Of a stretch of 13,192 nucleotides of DNA, positions 5,640 through 12,606 are shown piece by piece. Origin of the DNA: Spirochaetales bacterium. Its GTDB lineage: Bacteria; Spirochaetota; Spirochaetia; Sphaerochaetales; Sphaerochaetaceae. A program made the position numbers and the translations under genes. Numbering within the stretch: the first letter of the stretch is position 1; each line of letters opens with the position of its first letter. Under the pieces are notes generated by a model. That model saw nothing but the letters and a program-made list of their open reading frames with translations, made no database searches and was not told the origin of the DNA. The stretch covers positions 1-13,192 of the forward strand of contig JAAZJI010000086.1 in assembly GCA_012800465.1 (NCBI GenBank), given 5' to 3'.

Positions 5640-7364
5640 ATGGAAGTGGCTGAAGAACAAGTATTGGATGAAAAGAGAAACTTGATGCAGGAGGCGCTGC
5701 AGGAGGAGTATCTTAAATCTCTTGATGGAATCGAAGACGGCCAACTCGTAGCCGGTACTGTTGTCCAGATAAACAACGAGTATGTGTTTGTTGATGTCGG
5801 GTACAAGAGCGAGGGGAGGATCTCCACCGAAGAGTTCGACGCGATGCCGGAGGTCGGCGACGAGGTGAAAGTCGTCATCGTCAACAAGGAAGGCAAGGGT
5901 GGCCAGGTCATCGTCTCCAAACGACGGGCCGACTACAAGGAGCGGACCGAAGAGCTGAAGGCGGCCGCGGAAAGCCGCTCGCCCGTGCTGGGCAAATTCG
6001 ACAAAGTCATCAAGGGTGGATTCGAGATCGACCTCGGCGGTGAATACAAGGGGTTCTGTCCGCTCTCGAAAGCGGACGTGATGCGCGTAGAGGATCCCGA
6101 AACCCTCATCGGCATAGAAGATTATTTCATCATCGATAAATTCCACAGCGGCAGTCGCCTCAAGAGCGTCGTGAACCGCCGTGAGTATCTGGAGCTGAAG
6201 ATCAAGGAGAACAAGGAGAAATTCTTCTCCTCCGTCCAGATCGGGGACGTCGTCGAGGGCGTGGTCAAATCCTTCACCTCCTTCGGTGCGTTCATCGATC
6301 TCGGCGGCTTCGACGGGTTGCTCCACATCAACGACATGAGCTGGGGCCACGTGACCCGACCGAAGGATTTCGTGAAGAAAGGGCAGGTCGTCCATCTGCG
6401 CCTGATCAACATCGATCCGGAGACGCAGAAGATCAACCTTTCCCTCAAGCACATGCAGGAGGATCCCTGGAACACCTTCGAATCCCGGTACAAGGTCGAC
6501 GATGTGATCAAGGCTCCGGTCACGAAGCTGACCACCTTCGGAGCCTTCATCGAGATCGAGCCCGGCATCGAAGGCCTGGCGCATATCAGCGAGCTCTCCT
6601 GGACCCGCCGGATCAACGACCCGAAGGAGGTCCTGAGCGTCGGTGAAGTGGTCGAGGCGAAGATTCTCGGATATGACCTGGACAAGAAGCGGGTCTCACT
6701 GGGACTCAAGCAGCTGGATGAGAACCCCTGGGACACGATCACCGAGCGCTATCCGATCGGCATGACCCTTTCCAAGCCCGTGGTGAAGATTACCAACAGC
6801 GGGGCGTTCATCAACCTTGAGGAGGGAATCGACGGATTCCTCCACCTCGACGACATCTCCTGGACGAAGAAGGTGAAGTCCATGTCCTCCTTCTGCAGCG
6901 AGGGCGACGTGATCGACGTGCAGGTCATCCGGGTCGAACCGGATTCGCGCCGAATTCGCCTCGGGGTGAAACAGCTCGAGGGCAACCCCTGGCAGACGCT
7001 CCGCAAGGATTATCCGAAGTTCTCGACGATCAGCGGAACCGTAACGAACGTCACCGATTTCGGAGTCTTCGTCAAGGTTCCCGGCGAGATCGAGGGCCTG
7101 ATCAGCAAGTTCAACCTCGTCGGCCCGGATGAGGAGTACACCGACGAAGTCCTGAAGAAATTCAAGGTCGGCGATCCGATCACGGCGATGGTCGTCGAGC
7201 TGAACCCCTCTACGCAGAAGCTTTCGCTCTCGATCAAGGAGATGATCAGACGCTCCCAGCAATCGGAGATTGCCAAGTACATCCATGACGAAGACGATGA
7301 AAGCGATACCTTCTCCCTTGCAGATATGATGCGTTACAAGGATGAAGAGAGGGACGGGAACTGA
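5640..7364 (+). CDS. rpsA: 30S ribosomal protein S1 (six S1 domains)
   Basis: S1 binds mRNA on the 30S platform and helps initiation on structured or weak-Shine-Dalgarno messages. The 574-residue protein has six S1 (OB-fold) repeats at roughly 34-95, 112-186, 201-270, 286-357, 373-443 and 460-533. Repeats 3-6 carry the classic pattern TSFGAFIDLGG...GLLHINDMSW. The tail is acidic (HDEDDESD at 549-556). The start is not certain. The ATG at 5640 is called, but AGGAG at 5632-5636 is only 3 nt before it. A GTG at 5646 would sit at 9 nt, and a TTG at 5625 is less likely. Two further AGGAGG hexamers lie inside the first 70 nt of the gene. It follows cmk by 26 nt, in an AT-rich junction that could hold its own promoter. 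Confidence 0.95.
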   Translation: MEVAEEQVLDEKRNLMQEALQEEYLKSLDGIEDGQLVAGTVVQINNEYVFVDVGYKSEGRISTEEFDAMPEVGDEVKVVIVNKEGKGGQVIVSKRRADYKERTEELKAAAESRSPVLGKFDKVIKGGFEIDLGGEYKGFCPLSKADVMRVEDPETLIGIEDYFIIDKFHSGSRLKSVVNRREYLELKIKENKEKFFSSVQIGDVVEGVVKSFTSFGAFIDLGGFDGLLHINDMSWGHVTRPKDFVKKGQVVHLRLINIDPETQKINLSLKHMQEDPWNTFESRYKVDDVIKAPVTKLTTFGAFIEIEPGIEGLAHISELSWTRRINDPKEVLSVGEVVEAKILGYDLDKKRVSLGLKQLDENPWDTITERYPIGMTLSKPVVKITNSGAFINLEEGIDGFLHLDDISWTKKVKSMSSFCSEGDVIDVQVIRVEPDSRRIRLGVKQLEGNPWQTLRKDYPKFSTISGTVTNVTDFGVFVKVPGEIEGLISKFNLVGPDEEYTDEVLKKFKVGDPITAMVVELNPSTQKLSLSIKEMIRRSQQSEIAKYIHDEDDESDTFSLADMMRYKDEERDGN

Positions 7365-7382
7365 TTCCCGCTTTACGACATA

Positions 7383-7400
7383 AGGCGGCCCTGGCCGCCT
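7383..7400 (+). terminator. GC-rich hairpin between rpsA and the TPR gene, no U-tract
   Basis: AGGCGGC (7383-7389) pairs perfectly with GCCGCCT (7394-7400) across a CCTG loop. It lies 18 nt after the rpsA stop and 31 nt before the next ATG. No run of T follows, so it is not a textbook intrinsic terminator. It may be a partial terminator, an RNA-processing site or a 3' stabiliser for the abundant rpsA message. No clear promoter follows it, so the next gene may depend on readthrough. Confidence 0.4.
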
Positions 7401-7431
7401 CCGTCCATACCTTGTAGCACGGAGATAGGAT

Positions 7432-8118
7432 ATGAGTGATAGAAAAAGTGACATAGAGCTGACCGTGGCCCAGCGGATCGAAGGTTCCCTGAGCAGGTTC
7501 TTCCTGAAATGGGGCGTGGTCATCGCTTATATTTCCGTGGTGGTCCTCATCGCCGCGATCGCGCTGGTGAGCATCGGCATCTACGAATCCAGGAAGCTGG
7601 ACAGGCTGTTCAATGAGCTGGATCTCCTTGAACACGAATACCAGACCTTCCAGAGCCTCGGCGAAGATGATGAATCATATGCCGAGAAGAGGGAGGACCT
7701 GCTTTCCGGACTCGATGCGCTCGCCTCCGACGGTAAAGGGTATCCCGCTCTGAAAGCACGATATCTCCTTGGCACATTCGCCTTCGGAGAGGGTTCCTAT
7801 CAGGATGCGATCGATCACTTCGGCGACGTATATCGGATGGGCAAGGGAACCTACTTCCAGAGCCTGGCCCTCGCCAACGCGGCGGCCAGCGCCGAGAATA
7901 TGGGTGATGTTCAGCGAGCTCTTGAATACTATACGAGAATCATCGACGAGTTCGGTTTCGAAGCGGCCGAAGCGCCGAAGGCGCTGTTCGCTCAGGGACG
8001 CCTTGAAGAGGGCAGGGGCAATACCGACCTTGCCAAAGCGACGTTCCAGCAGCTGGCCGACCAGTTCCCGAACTCCGAGTATGCGAAACTGGCCTTGAAT
8101 CGGATCGCATTCCTGTAG
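7432..8118 (+). CDS. Membrane-anchored TPR protein
   Basis: This 228-residue protein has a short polar N-terminus (about 1-26), one transmembrane helix at about 27-50 (WGVVIAYISVVVLIAAIALVSIGIY region) and a helical repeat domain. A coiled-coil-like stretch at about 52-95 leads into three TPR-like units at roughly 107-140, 143-176 and 182-215, with features such as GDVQRALEYYTRIIDEF and NTDLAKATFQQLADQFPNSEYAKLA. The likely topology is N-terminus in the cytoplasm and TPRs in the periplasm, the arrangement of YfgM-like ancillary proteins of the Sec translocon. A scaffold or envelope-assembly role is inference. The ATG at 7432 has GGAGATAGGAT immediately upstream. The lipoprotein gene follows 32 nt later, which suggests the two form an envelope pair. 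Confidence 0.8.
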   Translation: MSDRKSDIELTVAQRIEGSLSRFFLKWGVVIAYISVVVLIAAIALVSIGIYESRKLDRLFNELDLLEHEYQTFQSLGEDDESYAEKREDLLSGLDALASDGKGYPALKARYLLGTFAFGEGSYQDAIDHFGDVYRMGKGTYFQSLALANAAASAENMGDVQRALEYYTRIIDEFGFEAAEAPKALFAQGRLEEGRGNTDLAKATFQQLADQFPNSEYAKLALNRIAFL

Positions 8119-8150
8119 ACGATCATAACAGGCCCCGAGGAGGCGGATAC

Positions 8151-8903
8151 ATGAAGAAGAGGATTGGCCCTGTTCTCATCGTATCCGCTTTTTTCGTGCT
8201 CCTCGGATGCGGGATTCCCACGATCTTCACGATTCAAAGCTCGATCAAGGTGCACCTTAAGGAAGAGACCAAGACCACCGCACGGTATACGGTGAGTCAG
8301 GGCGCTTCGGAGGAGCTCGGCAGGATCGATCCGGAACACGGGCCGAAGATCCTTCTTGGATACGCGATTACCGCTTCAGATGCCACATTCGACGGGTTCT
8401 CATCATCCCGCCTCCGGACGGCGTTCGAAGAGAAAGCCGGCAAAGCCCCGTACGGACGTCACATCCGATCCGGTGCATATGCCGATGGAATCTTTTCGGT
8501 CAAAGACGCGTATGACAACGAGTATGTGGTCTATCCGTTCAGCGACACGTCAGGCGGCACCTTCACATCGCCGAACTATCATGTGATGTATTCCGATCCG
8601 ACCAAAGCGCTGATCACATTGAAAGCCCGGATCGAAACCGATGTCGTGCTTGAATACATAAAAGATGAGGGAATCTTTACTGTAACCACCACGAATCCTC
8701 TGTACAAGAACCGGACGAACGATGAACTTACCAGAATACAGCAAAAGCGTTTTTCGTCGATCCAGTCGGAAGATGCCGATGTAGCCTCATACGATCCTTC
8801 CGACATGTACGTCCATCTCTTTGCGGCGATCAACATCTCCCAGGGTGATTTCACCAATATCTACTGGACGGACATCGCGTATCTGGGAAGCATCAGAATC
8901 TGA
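8151..8903 (+). CDS. Putative lipoprotein of unknown function
   Basis: I do not recognise the family. The 250-residue product starts MKKR, followed by a hydrophobic stretch (5-18) and LLGC with the lipidatable cysteine at C20. This fits a type II signal peptide of the relaxed spirochaetal kind. The mature part has no membrane helix and no enzyme motif that I can identify. It is rich in Thr, Ser and Tyr with alternating hydrophobic residues, suggesting a beta-rich periplasmic or surface protein. A perfect AGGAGG at 8138-8143 lies 7 nt before the ATG at 8151. It is the last gene of the rightward block, and no clear terminator follows. The 77-bp gap after it holds an unusually AT-rich tract. Confidence 0.78.
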   Translation: MKKRIGPVLIVSAFFVLLGCGIPTIFTIQSSIKVHLKEETKTTARYTVSQGASEELGRIDPEHGPKILLGYAITASDATFDGFSSSRLRTAFEEKAGKAPYGRHIRSGAYADGIFSVKDAYDNEYVVYPFSDTSGGTFTSPNYHVMYSDPTKALITLKARIETDVVLEYIKDEGIFTVTTTNPLYKNRTNDELTRIQQKRFSSIQSEDADVASYDPSDMYVHLFAAINISQGDFTNIYWTDIAYLGSIRI

Positions 8904-8929
8904 TATATAAATAATATATATTCTGTCAA
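8902..8929 (-). promoter_or_regulatory. Promoter-like AT-rich element facing back into the lipoprotein gene
   Basis: On the minus strand a perfect TTGACA (8929-8924) is followed after 16 nt by TATATC (8907-8902, 4 of 6). The tract at 8903-8922 is almost pure A/T and can fold as ATATAT-N5-ATATAT. A transcript from here would be antisense to the lipoprotein gene. It could also be chance in an AT-rich gap. A weak hairpin (GGATA 8943-8947 with TATCC 8960-8964) lies just to the right. Confidence 0.25.
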
Positions 8930-8980
8930 CTAGAGACATGGTGGATATTCCTTCCGGACTATCCCCGTCCGCTTCCTTTC

Positions 8981-9337
8981 CTATCCGTTGTGTTCCGCCT
9001 TGACCAGTTCGTAGAGCATGCCGAATTCCGCATCGGAGATCTTCAGCTTCCTGGCAAGGAGGTATGCGATCGTCACATGCTCCCTGATCGTGGCGAGGAA
9101 CTCCTCTCTGATCCGGTCCCTGGCCCCGATCGAAACCTTCGACCCTTTCGCCGCGATCGTGGTGATGTAGCCGGCTTCTTCCACTTCCTTGTATGCCCGC
9201 TTCACCGTGATCACGCTGACGTTCAGGGTCTTGGCGAGATTTCGGATCGATGGAAGCCGCCCGCCTTCCTTGAGGATTCCGTTTGCGATCTGGAAGCGAA
9301 TCTCCTCGATGATCGCCATGTACATTGGTGTGTTCAT
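8981..9337 (-). CDS. GntR-family transcriptional regulator, YtrA-like
   Basis: A small DNA-binding repressor-type protein of 118 residues. The GntR winged helix occupies about 3-70: IIEEIRFQIANGIL at 9-22, the GGRLPSIRNLAKTLNVS block at 25-41, VITVKRAYKEVEEAGYI at 42-58 (recognition helix and wing), then AAKGSKV at 62-68. After it come only about 45 residues of helix (REEFLATIREHVTIAYLLARKLKIS), too short for an effector domain of the FadR or HutC type but right for the YtrA subfamily, which dimerises through this tail. I chose the ATG at 9337. A longer reading from 9388 would add 17 unrelated residues and run across the promoter. No Shine-Dalgarno sequence precedes it. YtrA-type genes usually sit beside ABC transporter genes, but none is visible here. 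It is divergent from mazG. Confidence 0.88.
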   Translation of the reverse strand: MNTPMYMAIIEEIRFQIANGILKEGGRLPSIRNLAKTLNVSVITVKRAYKEVEEAGYITTIAAKGSKVSIGARDRIREEFLATIREHVTIAYLLARKLKISDAEFGMLYELVKAEHNG

Positions 9338-9348
9338 AGAATATGCAC

Positions 9349-9354
9349 AGTGTA
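9349..9354 (-). promoter_or_regulatory. Candidate -10 element of gntR
   Basis: TACACT on the minus strand (4 of 6) lies 11 nt before the gntR ATG at 9337, predicting a leader of only about 4-5 nt. The matching -35 position (9377-9372, TATACC) is poor and coincides with the mazG -10. Confidence 0.3.
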
Positions 9355-9373
9355 CCATGCTTGAAGATTCCGG

Positions 9374-9379
9374 TATACT
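9374..9379 (+). promoter_or_regulatory. Candidate -10 element of mazG, predicted leaderless
   Basis: TATACT (5 of 6 to consensus) ends 7 nt before the mazG ATG at 9387. The intervening bases are mostly T with no purine-rich Shine-Dalgarno sequence. The expected -35 position (9351-9356, TGTACC) is poor, so strength may depend on another factor. The geometry matches that of rpe. Confidence 0.45.
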
Positions 9380-9386
9380 TTTTTTC

Positions 9387-10190
9387 ATGATCGATTACAC
9401 CTATACCGCCCATGAGAGCTATGAGGAAGCGCTCGATCAGCTCAGGACGATCATCGCCCATCTGCGCAGCGAAAACGGCTGTCCCTGGGATCGGGAGCAG
9501 ACCGGCGAGGATATCACCCTGAACCTGATCGATGAGGCCTACGAGTACCTGGATGCGCTGAGAAGCGGATCCGCGCCTGATATGATCGAAGAGCTCGGGG
9601 ATGTATTCCTGAACGTCCTGATGCTCGGTCACATCCAGGAAGAGAGCGACGAGACCTTCGTGATCGAAGCGTTGAACACCGTCAGCGAGAAGCTCATCCG
9701 ACGCCATCCCCACGTCTTCTCCTCCGCTTCGGCCCACAGTCCCGATGATGTCCTCGTCCTTTGGGACCGGATGAAAGCCAAAGAGGGAAAAGGTGCGGCG
9801 GACGATGACTTCTTCAGTCGGATCCCCTCCACTCTGCCGATCTTCGAGAAAGCCGTCGAGATCCAGCGGAAGATGAGGAAGGTCGGCTTCGACTGGCCCG
9901 ATTCCTCCGGCGTCTTCGAGAAGGTCCAAGAAGAGATGGAGGAGGTCCGGGAGTCGCTGGAGGAAGGCGGTGACACCGAGGAGGAGCTTGGGGATCTGCT
10001 CTTCAGCGTCATCAATCTCACCCGCTTCCTGGGCTATGACCCGTCATACGCGCTCCGGCGGACGAATGAGAAGGTCCGGGGCCGCTTCAACCGGGTGGTC
10101 GCCCGGGCGAAAGAAGAGGGCTTGGATCTCAAAGCGGCGAGCCTCGATCAATTGGAAGCCTTCTGGCAGCGGGCTAAAGACGAAGCATGA
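9387..10190 (+). CDS. mazG: Nucleoside triphosphate pyrophosphohydrolase MazG
   Basis: MazG hydrolyses NTPs and dNTPs to the monophosphate and pyrophosphate, cleaning aberrant nucleotides and in E. coli influencing ppGpp levels under starvation. The 267-residue protein has two tandem MazG domains. The first carries the hallmark ENGCPWDREQT at 29-39 and the metal-binding pattern in LIDEAYEYLDAL (48-58) with IEELGDV (67-73). The linker has RRHPHVF at 105-111. The second has the full EExxE...ExxD pattern, QEEMEE at 181-186 with EELGDLL at 199-205, then YALRRTNEKVRGRF at 221-234. The ATG at 9387 fits the family N-terminus. The open frame continues upstream to 9189, but that part lies over the gntR gene and does not resemble MazG. 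The 3' end overlaps the convergent radical SAM gene by 17 bp. Confidence 0.94.
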   Translation: MIDYTYTAHESYEEALDQLRTIIAHLRSENGCPWDREQTGEDITLNLIDEAYEYLDALRSGSAPDMIEELGDVFLNVLMLGHIQEESDETFVIEALNTVSEKLIRRHPHVFSSASAHSPDDVLVLWDRMKAKEGKGAADDDFFSRIPSTLPIFEKAVEIQRKMRKVGFDWPDSSGVFEKVQEEMEEVRESLEEGGDTEEELGDLLFSVINLTRFLGYDPSYALRRTNEKVRGRFNRVVARAKEEGLDLKAASLDQLEAFWQRAKDEA

Positions 10191-12606
10191 ACTCGCCGTA
10201 GGAGGTTCCGACCTCCCCGGCATAGAGGTGCGTCCGGGTGATCGCGTATTTGGAAGCGACTTCGAACTTGTCCGCATCCTTTCCGAAGATCAGCTTGATC
10301 ATGTTCCGCTCACCGAAGACGATCACCTCGAAGCGACCGTCCCGGATCTCCTTCACCGCAGCGCCTTCTTCGGGCTTTCGGACCAGCACTCGCAGAGCCT
10401 CGAGAGCCTGCTCGTCTCCTTTCGGATCGATCTCATACCGGCTGGCGACGAGGTGACGGGCAAGGGTCCGCTTCTTCCCCCCGGGAAGAAACACGACGCT
10501 CGTGATCTCAAAGCCTTCATTGAGTATTTCTCCGAGGGCCTTTTTCACGATCGGTTCGGTGATGGAAGGATCGTCCACGAGTTCGATCAGGAGGATCTCC
10601 GCCTCCCCGGTGATTCCAAGCGAAAGAGGATTCACGAACTCGAGCTTGGGCGTCGGGTTGTACCCCTGGGTGAACTGCACCCTCAGGCCTGAGCGCTGCA
10701 GCGCCATCTCGACGTTTCTCATCGTATTGATGTGGCTGACCAGAGTCGCTGGAAAGACCCTCCGGTAGGTGACGAGCGCCTGCACATAGGAGAGCGGGCT
10801 GGGGCGTTCCTGTGGATTCGGGCACTCGACGGCATCGAGCCGTTCGGCATCGACCACCTTGCGGGCGGGAGTGCACGAGCCGCACCGATGGGTGCACTCC
10901 GGAGTGCAGCGGCCGGTGAGCAGAAGAGCTCTCGCCCGCTCATGCTCCTTGATGAGGTACGGCTTTCCGACCCGGAGGTTGATTCCGTCCCAAGGAAGCG
11001 GTTCGTCGAGGCGATACCCGTCGCGGATCGCGGAGTCCACGTCGTAGGAGGCCTCCCCGATCGCCTCGAACCACTTCTCCTTGTCAAGGTATTCATCCCA
11101 GGCGTCGAGCCGACAACCTTTGCCGTAGGCGCTCTCGATCACATCGGAGAAGCGCTCGTCCCCCCGGCTTACCAATCCCTCGATGTAGCTGATCGTCGGA
11201 TCGTGGTAGTTCACCCGGGCCCCTCTGATCCGGGCGATGATCATCTTCTTGAGGTGATGGAGCTGGTCCTGCGCTTCGGCGGGAGGAAGCTGGGCGCACC
11301 ACTGGAAGGGCGTATGGGCCTTGGGGATGAAGGTGCCGATGTTTATGTTCATGTTCATCCTCGTCTCTTCCCATACCGTCCCGAGGTACTCGACGATCTG
11401 CCGGCTCTCCTCCTGTCGATCCACGAACGGAAGGCCCACCATGAAATAGAACTTCGCCAGACGCCAACCCCTCTCCTTCGCCTCCCGGATGATCTCGACC
11501 ACCTGGCGGAGGGGAACCGGTTTGTTCATCGCGCGCTGCCACGCCTCCTTCGGCGTTTCGATCGCAAAGGTCAGCCCGCTCTTCCTCACCTCGCCGAGCT
11601 TCTCCAGGATTCCGAGGTTGAAGGTGTCCACCTTCAGGGAGGGAAGCGAAAAGGAGATGTTCCGATGGGCATAGGTCGCGTTGAGGAGGTCGATCATCGC
11701 TTCGATCTGAGGATGGTCGCCGCTGGACAGGGAGGAAAGGGTGATCTCCCGGTATCCGTACTCATCGACGAACTGGCCGACCTCTTCTGCTACCGTGGCG
11801 AGCTCTTTCTGCCGGTAGGGCTTGTAGAACTGACCGGCATGGCAGAAGCGGCAACCGTTGGGACAGCCGCGCATGATCTCCACCACCCCGTTGTCCTGCG
11901 CAACCTGGATGGTGGGTACGACGAAGTGCCGGAAGATCCGTTTTTCCGGGAAGGCGTGGTCGATATGCCGAAGCGTGGAGGTCTTGCCGGGATACCAGAG
12001 AAAAGACACTGTTTCCAGAGCCTCGATCTTTCGTGCCCGGCTCCACCCTTCCCGTTTAGCCTTCTTCAGCGTGAGGGCCACCTCGTCCAGCCCGCCCTCC
12101 GATTCGCCGATGTAGACGAAGTCCAGGAACGATCCGAACGGAAGCGGGTTGGTGACCGCAGGTCCTCCCCCGATCACGATCGGGTCCCCCTCCCCCCGCT
12201 CGCTCGCCCGGATCGGTATCCTCCCCAGATCGAGGATCTGCAGGATGTTCGTCGCCGTCAGCTCATATCCGATCGAGATGCCGAGGAGATCGAGGGCATG
12301 GAGGCCGAGCCCGGCCTGGAGGGTGTACAAGGGAAGGTCCTTCTTCCTGAGCAGCGCTTCGAAGTCGGGGGCGACGGCAAAGACCCGGTCGCAGTGGATC
12401 CCCTCGATCCGATTCAGCTGGTCGTAGATGATCTTGATCGCAAGGTTGCTCATCCCGATCTCGTAGAGGTCGGGGAAACAGATCGCACACCGGAGGTCCC
12501 CCTCCTTCGGCTCCTTCCTGTTTCGGGTGTATTCGCCGCCTACATAGCGGGCGGGGTTGCGGACCATCAGCAGCTCGTCTTGGATCCGGGTGATCGTATT
12601 ATTCAT
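10174..12606 (-). CDS. Radical SAM protein fused to a DUF2344-type domain (TIGR03960/TIGR03936 type)
   Basis: The 810-residue protein looks like the TIGR03960 radical SAM family joined to a TIGR03936/DUF2344 domain. Its reaction is not established to my knowledge; relatives are often found near ribonuclease E/G or ribosomal protein genes. An N-terminal B12-binding-like Rossmann region spans about 35-205 (FPDLYEIGMSNLA at 44-56, IGGGPAVTNPLP at 145-156). The radical SAM core follows, with its 4Fe-4S cysteines C248, C252 and C255 (RGCPNGCRFCHAG), then LSSLSSGDHP at 290-299 and FYFMVGLP at 386-393. A second cluster, C567-x3-C571-x3-C575-x2-C578, precedes the DUF2344 part (about 605-810: YRRVFPATLVSHINTMR, FTQGYNPTPKLEF). 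No DxHxxG motif is visible in the B12-like part, so cobalamin binding is doubtful. The ATG at 12606 has AAGGA upstream and overlaps the preceding gene by 8 bp. Confidence 0.9.
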   Translation of the reverse strand: MNNTITRIQDELLMVRNPARYVGGEYTRNRKEPKEGDLRCAICFPDLYEIGMSNLAIKIIYDQLNRIEGIHCDRVFAVAPDFEALLRKKDLPLYTLQAGLGLHALDLLGISIGYELTATNILQILDLGRIPIRASERGEGDPIVIGGGPAVTNPLPFGSFLDFVYIGESEGGLDEVALTLKKAKREGWSRARKIEALETVSFLWYPGKTSTLRHIDHAFPEKRIFRHFVVPTIQVAQDNGVVEIMRGCPNGCRFCHAGQFYKPYRQKELATVAEEVGQFVDEYGYREITLSSLSSGDHPQIEAMIDLLNATYAHRNISFSLPSLKVDTFNLGILEKLGEVRKSGLTFAIETPKEAWQRAMNKPVPLRQVVEIIREAKERGWRLAKFYFMVGLPFVDRQEESRQIVEYLGTVWEETRMNMNINIGTFIPKAHTPFQWCAQLPPAEAQDQLHHLKKMIIARIRGARVNYHDPTISYIEGLVSRGDERFSDVIESAYGKGCRLDAWDEYLDKEKWFEAIGEASYDVDSAIRDGYRLDEPLPWDGINLRVGKPYLIKEHERARALLLTGRCTPECTHRCGSCTPARKVVDAERLDAVECPNPQERPSPLSYVQALVTYRRVFPATLVSHINTMRNVEMALQRSGLRVQFTQGYNPTPKLEFVNPLSLGITGEAEILLIELVDDPSITEPIVKKALGEILNEGFEITSVVFLPGGKKRTLARHLVASRYEIDPKGDEQALEALRVLVRKPEEGAAVKEIRDGRFEVIVFGERNMIKLIFGKDADKFEVASKYAITRTHLYAGEVGTSYGEFMLRL

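Larger units (their letters stand above)
9349..9379. promoter_or_regulatory. Inverted repeat (candidate GntR operator) covering both divergent -10 elements
   Basis: AGTGTACC (9349-9356) and GGTATACT (9372-9379) form an inverted repeat matching at 7 of 8 positions, with 15 nt between the arms. The outer half-site AGTGTA resembles, from memory, the YtrA operator of Bacillus subtilis (AGTGTA-N13-TACACT), but here those hexamers are 19 nt apart. The left arm read leftward is TACACT, a possible -10 of gntR; the right arm is TATACT, the -10 of mazG. A dimer bound here would block both promoters. Confidence 0.5.

Noticed and set aside
5442..6584. 380-codon open frame antisense to cmk/rpsA
   Set aside because: Shadow of the S1 repeats. 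Its low-complexity Asp/Val/Leu content mirrors the coding strand, and it has no Shine-Dalgarno sequence.
9189..9386. 66-residue N-terminal extension of MazG
   Set aside because: It runs antisense through gntR and does not resemble MazG. The family start fits 9387.
9338..9388. 17-residue N-terminal extension of the GntR regulator
   Set aside because: It would cross the inverted repeat and both -10 candidates, has no family similarity, and its ATG overlaps that of mazG.
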